From the NCBI GenBank assembly GCA_007694905.1, contig REEU01000229.1, forward strand, positions 1-38,828: DNA of 38,828 bases. The letters are read 5' to 3'. How positions within the stretch are numbered: the stretch's first letter is position 1; each line of letters opens with the position of its first letter. A program made the position numbers and the translations under genes. The notes beneath the pieces were generated by a model. It did no database searches, had not been told where the DNA came from, and saw only the letters and a program-made list of their open reading frames with translations. Below, piece by piece: positions 7,516 through 15,836 of this stretch. The DNA comes from Gammaproteobacteria bacterium. GTDB taxonomy: Bacteria; Pseudomonadota; Gammaproteobacteria; Pseudomonadales; Azotimanducaceae.

Positions 7516-9064
7516 CATCACCGCGGCCCAGGATGTGGGTGCGCCACACGGGGTCCTGCTGGAAAGAGAGTTGGAAAGCCTCTATCTGGTTAGCCAGATT
7601 CTGAGTCGGTCTCTGGACTTTCGGGAGACCTTGAGTGAGGTGCTGAGAGTTCTCGACGATTGCACCAGGATCCGCCACGGCATGATCAGTTTGATCGATG
7701 CGGACAGTGGGGATCTTCTGGTCACGGCGTTACATCAGAGTCCGGTACCCTTGGACCCGGTCAGATACAGTGCCGGCGAGGGCGTGACAGGTGCGATATT
7801 GGAGACCTCCCGTCCATTGAGGCTTTGCCGCATATCCGATGACAGCAGGTTTCTCGACCGGCTGGGCGTCTACGATCGGGAACTGCCTTTCGTCGGTGTG
7901 CCGATCATGATCGGCGAAAATACGGTCGGGGTTCTGGGCGGGCAGCCGGACGATGATCTGGACGCATTGCCGCAGCATGAGCGGTTCCTTCAGATGGTGG
8001 CCAACCTGATCGGTCAGATCGTGCGTCTGGCGCGCAAGGTTCAGGACGAACAGTCAGCGATTCGTATGGAACGGGACTCTCTGCGGCGCAAGGTGAGGGG
8101 TGAGCACGGGTTCTCGAACATGGTCGGCCATACCAGCGTCATGCGATTGATATTCGACCAGGTGCGTCAGGTTGCCAAATGGAATACCACGGTCCTGGTG
8201 CGTGGTGAATCCGGCACCGGCAAAGAACTGGTCGCAAACGCCATTCACTACAATTCGCCTCGCGCGAACGGCCCTCTCATCAAGCTCAACTGTGCCGCTT
8301 TGCCTGACAGCCTGTTGGAATCGGAGTTGTTCGGTCATGAGAAAGGCGCCTTTACCGGCGCCGTGAATCAGCGCAAAGGACGCTTCGAACAAGCGCATTC
8401 GGGGACCATATTTCTCGATGAGATCGGTGATATCAGTCCCGCCTTTCAAGCCAAGCTGCTGCGCGTGCTGCAGGAGGGTGAATTCGAACGCGTAGGAGGA
8501 ACCCAGACCCTGAAGGTCGACCTGCGGGTCGTGGCCGCAACCAACAGGAACCTCGAGGCCGCGGTGAAGTCCGGGGCTTTCAGGGAGGATCTCTACTATC
8601 GGCTCAACGTGATGCCGATCGTGATGCCCCCGCTGCGCGAGCGTGTCGAGGATGTTCCGGATTTGGCGAGATACCTGGTCAACAAGATCGCCCGAGGTCA
8701 GGGTCGTGACCTCTGCATCGACGATAGTGCGCTGCGCATCCTGATGACCCATGACTGGCCGGGCAATATCCGGGAGCTGGAAAATTGCCTGGAACGGGCT
8801 GCTGTCATGACCGAACTCGGTTCCATAGGGGTTCGGGAGATCAGCCTCACGGGCGTCGAGTGCAGTAGCAGCCCAGCATCGGCGATCCCCCCCGATGCCG
8901 GGGCTGCCATCGATGATCCCGATCTCGATGAACGTGAGCGGGTCATCGCCGCACTGAAACAGGCGGGTTGGGTGCAGGCCAAGGCGGCGCGCCTGCTGGG
9001 CATGACACCACGCCAGATCGGGTATCGCATCCAGATGCTCCACATCAAGGTCCGTCAATTCTGA
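7502..9064 (+). CDS. nifA: NifA, sigma54-dependent activator of nif operons
   Basis: Master activator of nif transcription, 520 residues. A GAF domain lies at about residues 25-170. The central AAA+ domain has Walker A GESGTGKE near residue 235, the sigma54-contacting GAFTGA loop near 282-287 and FLDEIGD. A C-terminal Fis-type helix-turn-helix (KAARLLGMTPRQIGYRI) lies near 490-513 and should bind TGT-N10-ACA sites. The ATG at 7502 is chosen because it has a GAAGGA ribosome site and overlaps the nifL stop. The Cys-rich interdomain linker of alphaproteobacterial oxygen-sensing NifA is absent, as expected when NifL is the sensor. Confidence 0.97.
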   Translation: MTRDDITAAQDVGAPHGVLLERELESLYLVSQILSRSLDFRETLSEVLRVLDDCTRIRHGMISLIDADSGDLLVTALHQSPVPLDPVRYSAGEGVTGAILETSRPLRLCRISDDSRFLDRLGVYDRELPFVGVPIMIGENTVGVLGGQPDDDLDALPQHERFLQMVANLIGQIVRLARKVQDEQSAIRMERDSLRRKVRGEHGFSNMVGHTSVMRLIFDQVRQVAKWNTTVLVRGESGTGKELVANAIHYNSPRANGPLIKLNCAALPDSLLESELFGHEKGAFTGAVNQRKGRFEQAHSGTIFLDEIGDISPAFQAKLLRVLQEGEFERVGGTQTLKVDLRVVAATNRNLEAAVKSGAFREDLYYRLNVMPIVMPPLRERVEDVPDLARYLVNKIARGQGRDLCIDDSALRILMTHDWPGNIRELENCLERAAVMTELGSIGVREISLTGVECSSSPASAIPPDAGAAIDDPDLDERERVIAALKQAGWVQAKAARLLGMTPRQIGYRIQMLHIKVRQF

Positions 9065-9118
9065 TCGCCCCCTGAAGGCGACATGGCGGTGGACATGGAA
9101 GACCCGCCACGGCCGCAC

Positions 9119-9134
9119 TGTGCAGCTTGCAACA
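9119..9134. promoter_or_regulatory. NifA upstream activator site for nifB, distal
   Basis: Exact TGT-N10-ACA (TGTGCAGCTTGCAACA). It lies 33 bp upstream of a second exact site, the same spacing as in the rnfA-nifL region, and about 110 bp from the sigma54 promoter. Confidence 0.75.
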
Positions 9135-9151
9135 TCCCACCTCCGTTGTCG

Positions 9152-9167
9152 TGTCGCTATCCAGACA
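9152..9167. promoter_or_regulatory. NifA upstream activator site for nifB, proximal
   Basis: Exact TGT-N10-ACA (TGTCGCTATCCAGACA), 63 bp upstream of the -24 element of the nifB promoter. It pairs with the site at 9119-9134. Confidence 0.75.
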
Positions 9168-9229
9168 TCGATCGATTCGGATTCCATAAACCATCGATGA
9201 AACAGAGGTATAGCGGCCTCCAGCCAACC

Positions 9230-9245
9230 AGGCACGCCGATTGCA
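9230..9245 (+). promoter_or_regulatory. Sigma54 promoter of the nifB operon
   Basis: AGGCACGCCGATTGCA gives the GG and GC dinucleotides at the required spacing and a full TTGCA -12 element. The predicted transcript starts near 9257, 28 nt before nifB. Two NifA sites lie upstream. Confidence 0.85.
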
Positions 9246-9284
9246 TATCGTTCACGCGAACGCCACAGGACAAAAAGGTGCGAG

Positions 9285-10796
9285 ATGCAGTTACCGGTAA
9301 TCGGTCGTCAGGTGGCGCAGCCCAGCGAAGGCGGCTGCAGTGCATCGGGATGTGGGGGTAGCAGCGACCATCTGTCGCATCTTCCGCAGAGTATCCGGGA
9401 CAAGGTCAGGGACCATCCCTGTTACTCCGAGGAGGCCCACCATCATTTCGCACGTATGCATGTTGCGGTGGCACCTGCCTGTAACATTCAATGCCACTAC
9501 TGCAACCGCAAGTATGACTGTGCCAACGAGTCAAGACCCGGTGTGGTCTCCGAGTTGCTGACACCGGATCAGGCGGTGAAGAAGGTCATCGCCGTTGCGG
9601 CCCATATCCCGCAGATGACGGTGCTGGGCATTGCCGGACCGGGTGATCCCCTGGCCAATCCCGAGCGGACATTTGAGACATTCAGACAACTGAGCGAGAA
9701 GGCACCCGATATCAAACTGTGCGTCTCGACGAATGGTCTGTCTCTTCCGGATCATGTCGAGGCTTTGTGCCAGCACAACATTGATCACGTGACCATCACC
9801 ATCAACTGTGTCGACCCCGAGATCGGCGCCAAGATCTATCCCTGGATCTTCTGGAACAACCGCAGGATCAAAGGCAGGAGAGCGGCAGAAATCCTGATTC
9901 AACGTCAGCAGCAGGGTCTGCAGATGCTCACGGAGCGAGGCGTGCTGGTGAAGGTGAACTCGGTGATGATCCCGGGCGTCAATGACCGGCATCTCGAGGA
10001 GGTGAGCCAGGTCGTGAAGGCCAAGGGCGCCTTCTTGCATAACGTGATGCCGCTGATCGCGGAGGCCGAGCATGGCACCTTCTATGGCGTCATGGGTCAG
10101 CGCGGACCCACCCATGGCGAATTGCAGTCGTTGCAGGACAAGTGCGCGGGAAACATGAACCTGATGCGTCACTGCCGACAGTGCAGGGCCGATGCCGTGG
10201 GCATGCTGGGAGAGGACAGGGGCGGTGAGTTCACCATGGATAAGGTCGAAGAGATGATCATCGACTACGAGGCGGCCATGCGCGAGCGCGCCGCGTATCA
10301 GCAGGTGGCGCTGGCCACACTCGAGGCCCAGCGCAAGCCGGCGGGTGAGCAACGCATCCCTCTGACGGCTCTGGGTGGCAGGAAGCGGACGCCGCGCCCC
10401 ATGTTGGTGGCTGTCGCAACCACTGGGGGCGGCGTGATCAACCAGCACTTCGGCGACGCCCGGGAGTTTCTCGTCTACGAAGCCTCGCCGATGGACGTGC
10501 GTTTCATCGGTCACCGTAAGGTTGAACGCTACTGCGGGGGCGGCAGCAGCAGCGGTGATGGCGAGAGCGTTCTGCAGAAGACCATTGCCGCGCTCGCCGG
10601 CTGCGAGGCGGTTCTATGCTCGAAGATCGGCTATGAACCATGGGAGATGCTGGAGCAAGCCGGGGTTGCGCCGAACGGCGAGCACGCCATGGAGCCGATC
10701 GAGCAGGCCGTTTCGGCCGTCTATGCCGAGTTGGTCGCGAAGGGACGCCGCAGAGATGCCGCTGGAGAAGAAATCTTCTTGCAGGCCGGTACCTGA
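9285..10796 (+). CDS. nifB: NifB, radical SAM enzyme making the FeMo-co precursor NifB-co
   Basis: Makes the 8Fe-9S-C core of FeMo-co using S-adenosylmethionine. The 503-residue product has an N-terminal extension, a radical SAM domain with the CxxxCxxC cluster motif at Cys66, Cys70 and Cys73 (ACNIQCHYCNRKYDC), and a C-terminal NifX-like domain from about residue 370 (VAVATTGGGVINQHFGDA). This two-domain form is usual in proteobacteria. The ATG at 9285 follows AAGGTG. It is the first gene of an operon running to nifQ or draG. Confidence 0.98.
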   Translation: MQLPVIGRQVAQPSEGGCSASGCGGSSDHLSHLPQSIRDKVRDHPCYSEEAHHHFARMHVAVAPACNIQCHYCNRKYDCANESRPGVVSELLTPDQAVKKVIAVAAHIPQMTVLGIAGPGDPLANPERTFETFRQLSEKAPDIKLCVSTNGLSLPDHVEALCQHNIDHVTITINCVDPEIGAKIYPWIFWNNRRIKGRRAAEILIQRQQQGLQMLTERGVLVKVNSVMIPGVNDRHLEEVSQVVKAKGAFLHNVMPLIAEAEHGTFYGVMGQRGPTHGELQSLQDKCAGNMNLMRHCRQCRADAVGMLGEDRGGEFTMDKVEEMIIDYEAAMRERAAYQQVALATLEAQRKPAGEQRIPLTALGGRKRTPRPMLVAVATTGGGVINQHFGDAREFLVYEASPMDVRFIGHRKVERYCGGGSSSGDGESVLQKTIAALAGCEAVLCSKIGYEPWEMLEQAGVAPNGEHAMEPIEQAVSAVYAELVAKGRRRDAAGEEIFLQAGT

Positions 10797-10807
10797 GGAG
10801 CAGAGCC

Positions 10808-11086
10808 ATGGCGTATCAGATCATAGACAGCTGCGTGAACTGCTGGGCCTGCGAGCCGCTGTGTCCCAGCGGCGCGATACATTCGGCGCAGCCCCATTTC
10901 TTCATCGACCGCAATCGCTGCAACGAGTGCGACGGGGAGCATGTGGAGGCGCAGTGCGCGAGCATCTGTCCCATCGAGGGTGCGATTCTGGACCGCTGGG
11001 GTGTACCGGCGAATCCTCCCGGCTCCCTCACCGGCATACCGCCGGCACGGATGCGGGCGGCGATGGCAGAGATCCGGTCGCGTTAG
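10808..11086 (+). CDS. fdxN: 4Fe-4S ferredoxin, nifB-associated (FdxN-like)
   Basis: A 92-residue protein with CVNCWACEPLCPSGAI and CNECDGEHVEAQCASICP, the layout of 2[4Fe-4S] ferredoxins found next to nifB. The second motif has the long insertion between its second and third Cys seen in this class. It starts 11 bp after nifB behind GAGGAG. In Azotobacter and rhizobia such ferredoxins support NifB or nitrogenase electron supply. The symbol is by analogy. Confidence 0.88.
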   Translation: MAYQIIDSCVNCWACEPLCPSGAIHSAQPHFFIDRNRCNECDGEHVEAQCASICPIEGAILDRWGVPANPPGSLTGIPPARMRAAMAEIRSR

Positions 11087-11097
11087 GAGTCACCGCG

Positions 11098-11166
11098 ATG
11101 GATACCGCGCGGAAGCTGAAAGCCTTGCAGTGCCTGTTCGCTGCCGCGTGCAAGGTGCCAAGATGA
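11098..11166 (+). CDS. Possible 22-residue leader-like ORF ahead of the flavodiiron gene
   Basis: ATG at 11098 follows a strong AGGAG (11085-11089) and encodes MDTARKLKALQCLFAAACKV plus two residues. Its TGA overlaps the flavodiiron ATG (ATGA). The flavodiiron gene has no clear ribosome site of its own, so this short frame may exist to deliver ribosomes to it. No homologue is recognised. It could instead be the vestige of a longer gene. Confidence 0.35.
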   Translation: MDTARKLKALQCLFAAACKVPR

Positions 11167-12443
11167 GTGGCGAGATAGACGTCTCCTCCCACCGTCGGGC
11201 CGTCGAGGTCGCGGATCAGGTCTACTGGATTGGTGCGCTGGATCCGACGCTGCGAGTCTTCGACATCATCCTCACCACTGCCAACGGCACTACGTACAAC
11301 TCTTACCTGGTGAAGGGAAGCGAAGGCGTGGCCGTGATCGACACGGTAAAAGAGAACTTCGCGGATGAGTTCTTCTCGCGCCTCGAGTCCGCGATTGATT
11401 ACAGCGAGATCAAGGTCATCGTGCTCAACCATCTGGAGCCCGATCACAGCGGTGCTTTGCCAGAGTTGATGCGTAGGGCCCCACACGCGCGCCTATACAT
11501 CTCCAAGCGGGCGACTTCGATGCTCAAGGCCTTGCTCCATGCTAGCGACGATCTGGAATACACGACAGTGACAACCGGTGATTCCGTCAGCCTGGGGGAT
11601 CGTAGCCTGAGATTTCTGCACACGCCCTTCCTGCACTGGCCGGATACGCAGTGCACCTATCTGGAAGACGAGGCCATTCTGTTTTCGGGTGACGTCTTTG
11701 GGTGTCATTACTGTGACAAACGGCTTTTCAATGATCTCGTCGGGGATTTTCGATTCTCGTTCGACTACTACTATGCGCACATCATGCGGCCATTCAAGAA
11801 GCATGTGTTGGAGGCGCTGAAGCTGATAGAGCCCTTGCAGCTGCGGCTCATTGCACCGACCCATGGACCTATCCTGCGCGAGCGACCGCGGCGCTATGTG
11901 ACCCATTACCGCGAACTCTCGACATCGGCGCTGGCCCGGGGTATCGGCAGCGAGGATCAGTCGATGATCATTTTCTACATGAGTTCCTACGGCAACACCG
12001 CACGCATGGCCGAGGAGATCAGCGAGGGTGCCGGCTCGGTGCCCGGTGTCCGGGTCTCTCTCTTTGATCTGCAAGGGGGCGAGACGAGTCCGTTCGTCGA
12101 TCTCATCGAGGAAGCGGATGCCTTGCTATTCGGATCACCCACGATCAACGGTGATGCGGTGAAGCCGGTATGGGACCTGCTGTCTTCGCTCGCAGTTGTC
12201 AACCTCAAGGGAAAACTGGGTGGGGCGTTCGGCTCCTTTGGCTGGTCTGGCGAGGCGGTCCGGATGATCGAAGACCGCATGCGCGGACTCAAGATGCATA
12301 TCCCGAGGCAGGGTTTGCGGGTCAAACTGATCCCGACTGAGGAAGAGTTGAAAGATTGCCGTCAATTTGGTCAGGAGATCGCGGAGGCGCTGGTCGGCAA
12401 GGCTTCCGATAGCGACATCGTCGAGTTTGCAGATCTGATTTGA
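11163..12443 (+). CDS. A-type flavodiiron protein (O2/NO reductase, FprA-like)
   Basis: A 426-residue protein with an N-terminal metallo-beta-lactamase-type diiron domain (HLEPDHSGALPEL; HTPFLHWPDTQ; SGDVFGCH; APTHGP) and a C-terminal flavodoxin domain (about 270-410; MSSYGNTARMAEEISEG, FGSFGWSGEAVRMIEDR). Family members reduce O2 to water or NO to N2O using FMN and a diiron site. Inside the nifB operon it most likely lowers oxygen or NO around nitrogenase or assembly factors, using electrons from neighbouring ferredoxins; that role is inferred. It lacks the rubredoxin tail of NorV. Confidence 0.92.
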   Translation: MSGEIDVSSHRRAVEVADQVYWIGALDPTLRVFDIILTTANGTTYNSYLVKGSEGVAVIDTVKENFADEFFSRLESAIDYSEIKVIVLNHLEPDHSGALPELMRRAPHARLYISKRATSMLKALLHASDDLEYTTVTTGDSVSLGDRSLRFLHTPFLHWPDTQCTYLEDEAILFSGDVFGCHYCDKRLFNDLVGDFRFSFDYYYAHIMRPFKKHVLEALKLIEPLQLRLIAPTHGPILRERPRRYVTHYRELSTSALARGIGSEDQSMIIFYMSSYGNTARMAEEISEGAGSVPGVRVSLFDLQGGETSPFVDLIEEADALLFGSPTINGDAVKPVWDLLSSLAVVNLKGKLGGAFGSFGWSGEAVRMIEDRMRGLKMHIPRQGLRVKLIPTEEELKDCRQFGQEIAEALVGKASDSDIVEFADLI

Positions 12444-12474
12444 GCTCAATCGACTTCTGTCACAGGGCTTTTAA

Positions 12475-12774
<300 letters not shown>

Positions 12775-12799
12775 TAACGTTTTACAAGAGGATGCACAA

Positions 12800-13156
12800 A
12801 TGCCACTGATTACGTTCTCCAACCCGGGATACAAAGACAAGACTGTGTATGCGGTAGCCGGCAGCTTCACCGAAACCGTTCTTAAAATAGCCAAGACGAA
12901 CAAGATACCCATCAGTTTCGACTGTGGCGAGGGCGACTGCGGCAGTTGTGTTATTAGGGTCAAGTATCTTGGCGACAAGGCGCCGATGGGCTATCACCTC
13001 GAAGAGAAGGAAATAAAGGTGCTGCGCGAATTGGGTAAGATCAGCAAGGCGGAACTGGAGCAGATGATCGTAGATGATCTGCCCAGTACCTGGCGTCTGG
13101 CTTGCCAGTTCATCCCGCGTGACGAGGACATCGTCGTCGAGTACGACGCGCCGTGA
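12800..13156 (+). CDS. 2Fe-2S ferredoxin, nif-associated, larger form (FdxD-like)
   Basis: A 118-residue [2Fe-2S] ferredoxin with CGEGDCGSC and a later Cys in WRLACQFIP. A helical insert (EEKEIKVLRELGKISKAELE) lies between the third and fourth Cys, which the preceding ferredoxin lacks. The start at 12800 follows AAGAGGATG. The TGA overlaps the nifQ ATG by one base (TGATG). Similar proteins (FdxD) occur in Rhodobacter nif clusters; the specific electron partner is not known. Confidence 0.88.
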   Translation: MPLITFSNPGYKDKTVYAVAGSFTETVLKIAKTNKIPISFDCGEGDCGSCVIRVKYLGDKAPMGYHLEEKEIKVLRELGKISKAELEQMIVDDLPSTWRLACQFIPRDEDIVVEYDAP

Positions 13157-13731
13157 TGGAATCCCGGGCAACTGCGCCGTCTTCATTGCAAGCGGTGTAT
13201 CTGGCATTGGTGCCAGGGTGTCGGGGGACCTCCATGCAGAGGTCCCTGGCGCAGATGCTCGCCTCCTGGTCGCTGGGATTCGGATCCATGCCGCAGTGGC
13301 TGGGGCTGTCCAGGCGGCGCTTTCGGAATCTGATCGAATCCCAGTTTCCCGATGTCGATCCTGCTGTATTCCAGAGATACGGCAGGCCACTGGACCCGGA
13401 GCGCTGGGGCGAAATGGCGGATCTGCGTAACCTCTTGCTGCAGAACATGACCCGGAATTCTGAACGGGACGCGGTGATGGCGGACATCCTGGTGGCCGGT
13501 TGTATGGGGTCGGACCACCTCTGGCAGGATCTGGGTCTCTGGCAGCGGCCTGAGCTCACGCGGATCATGCATGAATATTTCCGGCCATTGGCCGAGCGCA
13601 ATGATCGCGACATGAAGTGGAAGAAATTCCTGTACAAGCAGCTGTGCGAGAAAGAAGGCATCTACACCTGTCGCGTGCCGACTTGCGAGGGTTGCATCGA
13701 CTTCGCCGGTTGTTTCGGACCTGAAGACTGA
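13156..13731 (+). CDS. nifQ: NifQ, molybdenum donor for FeMo-co synthesis
   Basis: Fe-S protein that passes molybdenum to NifH/NifEN during FeMo-co synthesis. The 191-residue product ends with the diagnostic C-x4-C-x2-C-x5-C motif (CRVPTCEGCIDFAGC). The central segment MTRNSERDAVMADILVAGCM and HLWQDLGL fits the family. The ATG at 13156 is chosen by its TGATG overlap with the ferredoxin stop; a GTG one codon upstream is also in frame. Confidence 0.95.
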   Translation: MESRATAPSSLQAVYLALVPGCRGTSMQRSLAQMLASWSLGFGSMPQWLGLSRRRFRNLIESQFPDVDPAVFQRYGRPLDPERWGEMADLRNLLLQNMTRNSERDAVMADILVAGCMGSDHLWQDLGLWQRPELTRIMHEYFRPLAERNDRDMKWKKFLYKQLCEKEGIYTCRVPTCEGCIDFAGCFGPED

Positions 13732-13745
13732 CCCGGGGATTGGTC

Positions 13746-14675
13746 GTGCAGGATCTCCGTCAGCGCGCCGTTGCGGCCTACCTCGGACTTGCGATCGGGG
13801 ATGCGCTTGGTGCAACGACGGAGTTCATGACCCCACGGGAGATCTCTCAGCAGTACAAACTGCATCGGCACTTGGTCGGGGGCGGTTGGCTGCACCTCAA
13901 ACCCGGCTCGGTTACGGATGATACCGAAATGAGTCTGGCGCTCGGCGAGGCCATCCTCGCCAACGCGGGAGTCGTGGATTCCGTGGTAGTAGCGGAGTCT
14001 TTCAGCGAGTGGATGCGGGCGAAACCGGTGGATATAGGGCACACGGTGCGGCGCGGTATCTCGCGCTATCGCGCGACCGGTATCGCCGAGGTCGCAGAGG
14101 ATCCGCACACCGCCGGAAACGGTGCCTGTATGCGCTGCCTGCCGATTGCCTTGCTGAACTGGAACAGCCCCGTGTCAAAACTGCTGGCGGACTCCAGGAC
14201 CCAGGCGCATGTGACACACCATTGTGAGACGGCCGATGCCGGGACCGAGGCCGTGCTGCTGATGCTGGTCGAGGCGTTGAGAGGCGGCTCGCTCCCGACG
14301 CTCCGGACCATCGCGGACCAACTCGTCGACCGGTTTCCTCAGTTTGCTTTCGACGAGAAAAAGGTGCTCGCTCCGAGCGGTTGGATAGTGGAGACCCTGC
14401 GAGCGGTGTTTCAGGCTCTGTTCGCGCATGAGGATCTCGAGACCGTGCTTGTCGATGTCGTGAATCGAGGGGGGGATGCCGACACGACCGGGGCTATCGC
14501 GGGTATGCTCGCTGGGGCCCTGTACGGAAGGGACGCCATCCCGGTGGGCTGGATTGAGGCGCTGGATGCCAGGGTGCGTGGGCATTGTGAGAGACAGGCC
14601 CTGGCACTGGTAAACGGCTGCCAGGATCCAATCCCTCTCGTTGGAGGAAATGCCCGGTCTGAGGGAGATGCCTAG
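13746..14675 (+). CDS. draG: DraG, ADP-ribosyl-[dinitrogen reductase] hydrolase
   Basis: Removes ADP-ribose from Arg101 of NifH and so reactivates nitrogenase after dark or ammonium switch-off. The product (about 309 residues) has the ADP-ribosylglycohydrolase signatures GLAIGDALGATTEFM, a metal-binding VTDDTEMSLAL and NRGGDADTTGAIAGMLAGALYG near the C-terminus. The start is uncertain: GTG at 13746 is preferred because GGGGA lies about 6 bp upstream; TTG at 13740 is the alternative. Here draG is far from draT, at the end of the nifB operon and facing away from it, unlike the draTG operons of Rhodospirillum and Azospirillum. Confidence 0.94.
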   Translation: MQDLRQRAVAAYLGLAIGDALGATTEFMTPREISQQYKLHRHLVGGGWLHLKPGSVTDDTEMSLALGEAILANAGVVDSVVVAESFSEWMRAKPVDIGHTVRRGISRYRATGIAEVAEDPHTAGNGACMRCLPIALLNWNSPVSKLLADSRTQAHVTHHCETADAGTEAVLLMLVEALRGGSLPTLRTIADQLVDRFPQFAFDEKKVLAPSGWIVETLRAVFQALFAHEDLETVLVDVVNRGGDADTTGAIAGMLAGALYGRDAIPVGWIEALDARVRGHCERQALALVNGCQDPIPLVGGNARSEGDA

Positions 14676-14690
14676 CCCAGCCTTTCGTTG

Positions 14691-14715
14691 AGCCCGCAAG
14701 TAGAGGAGGGCTTTT
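14691..14715 (+). terminator. Weak hairpin-T terminator after draG
   Basis: AGCCC and GGGCT flank a 12-nt loop and are followed by TTTT, 16 bp beyond the draG stop. The stem is short, so this is a modest terminator candidate between two convergent genes. Confidence 0.35.
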
Positions 14716-14746
14716 GGTTACGGATTGGGCGCTATTCGTGGTCCGG

Positions 14747-14762
14747 GTCAGACCGGTCTGAC
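14747..14762. repeat. Perfect 16-bp palindrome between convergent draG and SIR2-like genes
   Basis: GTCAGACCGGTCTGAC equals its own reverse complement. As RNA it can fold with a 6-bp stem and CCGG tetraloop on either strand, so it may act as a two-way terminator or as a protein-binding site. There is no T-run. Confidence 0.5.
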
Positions 14763-14822
14763 GTCGCGGCCACAAGGTTCGGCATGCCGGAGCCGAGTGA
14801 TGGTCGACCATGAGGGCAGCGC

Positions 14823-15716
14823 TCAACAGCCCGCGTCGTGAGTCACACCGATCATGCTTGGTGTCGTCTTACCCTTCGGCGCGGCAGCCAACAGCTCAGG
14901 GGTATCGAAGTCCAGGAGTTGCAGGCCGATTCTTTCGCAGAATCTGCGTTCCTTCTCGGTAGCCTCTGGCAGCAGGGTCCACCCGGCGGGAGTTCCGGCA
15001 TCGTAGATGATGTCGGACAGGACCATTCTCTCGGTGTCGCGGGTCATGCGTACGCCGATGAACAGGTACCGCTTGCCCTTGCGATAGGTCTTCACGAAGT
15101 CGGGTATCGCGAAGCCTCCCATCAGTTCGCTGATGTAATCGACGAAATCCGCGTCGGACGCGACATAGGTCGGATCCGGCCAGGGGCTGCCCATCGGCTT
15201 GAACAGGATGGGCAGCGATGGATCGACCTCGGGCTGCGGGATCTCCTCATCGGAATAGCGGCTTCCATCGTAGCTGTGGATTCGGAATCGGAAGTCGGTG
15301 CCTGCCACCCTCGATATGCCCCGAATCAGCGTATGAGGACGATCGGCATAGCTTTGCTGGAGTTGCGTATCGCGATTGATGTCGATGACGTAATGCGGCG
15401 CCAGTCGCTGCAACCAGTCGTGCACCGCGGACCTGGTCCATTGCGTCTGCGAGTAGGTCTTATCAAGAAAGCGGTGCACAGCGCCCCTGCCGCGTTTGAG
15501 CTCGACATCCATGGCGGCACGAGGAAACTCGTACATCAGCCGGGGCGACATGGGTCTGCCGTTGTTCATGGCGAGGATCAGACTGTCGCTGTCGGCGGGG
15601 ATGGGTTGGCCGCTGTCGCAGTCGATCACGTCAGCAAGTGCCCCCGGCCCGAGATAGGGCACGATGCCGCCAGTCTGAATGCCTTCGATCAGCATCTGCG
15701 GGTCTACTTCGGTCAT
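14823..15716 (-). CDS. SIR2-like domain protein of the nif regulon
   Basis: The 297-residue product begins MTEVDPQMLIEGIQTGGIVP and reads as a SIR2_2-type fold: an N-terminal glycine loop (GIVPYLGPGAL), HYVIDINRD in place of the usual TNYD-like motif (Asn114 and Asp116 kept), FKPMGS where related NAD hydrolases have a KxHG motif (His replaced by Met175), and a late YLFIGVRMTRDTER strand. Related proteins bind or cleave NAD. The start at 15716 is chosen for its GGAG site about 8 bp upstream; a further in-frame ATG lies 48 bp upstream. It has its own sigma54 promoter and NifA site and sits next to draT, which uses NAD. A role in NAD handling around nitrogenase switch-off is inference. It carries no N-terminal deacetylase zinc motif. 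Confidence 0.75.
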   Translation of the reverse strand: MTEVDPQMLIEGIQTGGIVPYLGPGALADVIDCDSGQPIPADSDSLILAMNNGRPMSPRLMYEFPRAAMDVELKRGRGAVHRFLDKTYSQTQWTRSAVHDWLQRLAPHYVIDINRDTQLQQSYADRPHTLIRGISRVAGTDFRFRIHSYDGSRYSDEEIPQPEVDPSLPILFKPMGSPWPDPTYVASDADFVDYISELMGGFAIPDFVKTYRKGKRYLFIGVRMTRDTERMVLSDIIYDAGTPAGWTLLPEATEKERRFCERIGLQLLDFDTPELLAAAPKGKTTPSMIGVTHDAGC

Positions 15717-15759
15717 CAGGATCTCCAGGATTATCGGTGCGCGTGGCTCATCGGATGGC

Positions 15760-15775
15760 AGCAAGAGTCAGGCCA
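15760..15775 (-). promoter_or_regulatory. Sigma54 promoter of the SIR2-like gene
   Basis: On the minus strand TGGCCTGACTCTTGCT gives TGGC, correct spacing and TTGCT. It lies 44 bp upstream of the chosen start, with a transcript start near 15748, and 62 bp downstream of a perfect NifA site. Confidence 0.7.
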
Positions 15776-15836
15776 GGACAATCCTGAAGGGAAACAGAAA
15801 GATGTGGTCGGGTATCGTTGACAAAGGAACTCTTTT

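Noticed and set aside
8054-9235. 393-codon open frame antisense to nifA
   Set aside because: It lies opposite a fully assigned gene, has no ribosome site or family motif, and reflects the high GC codon pattern of nifA.
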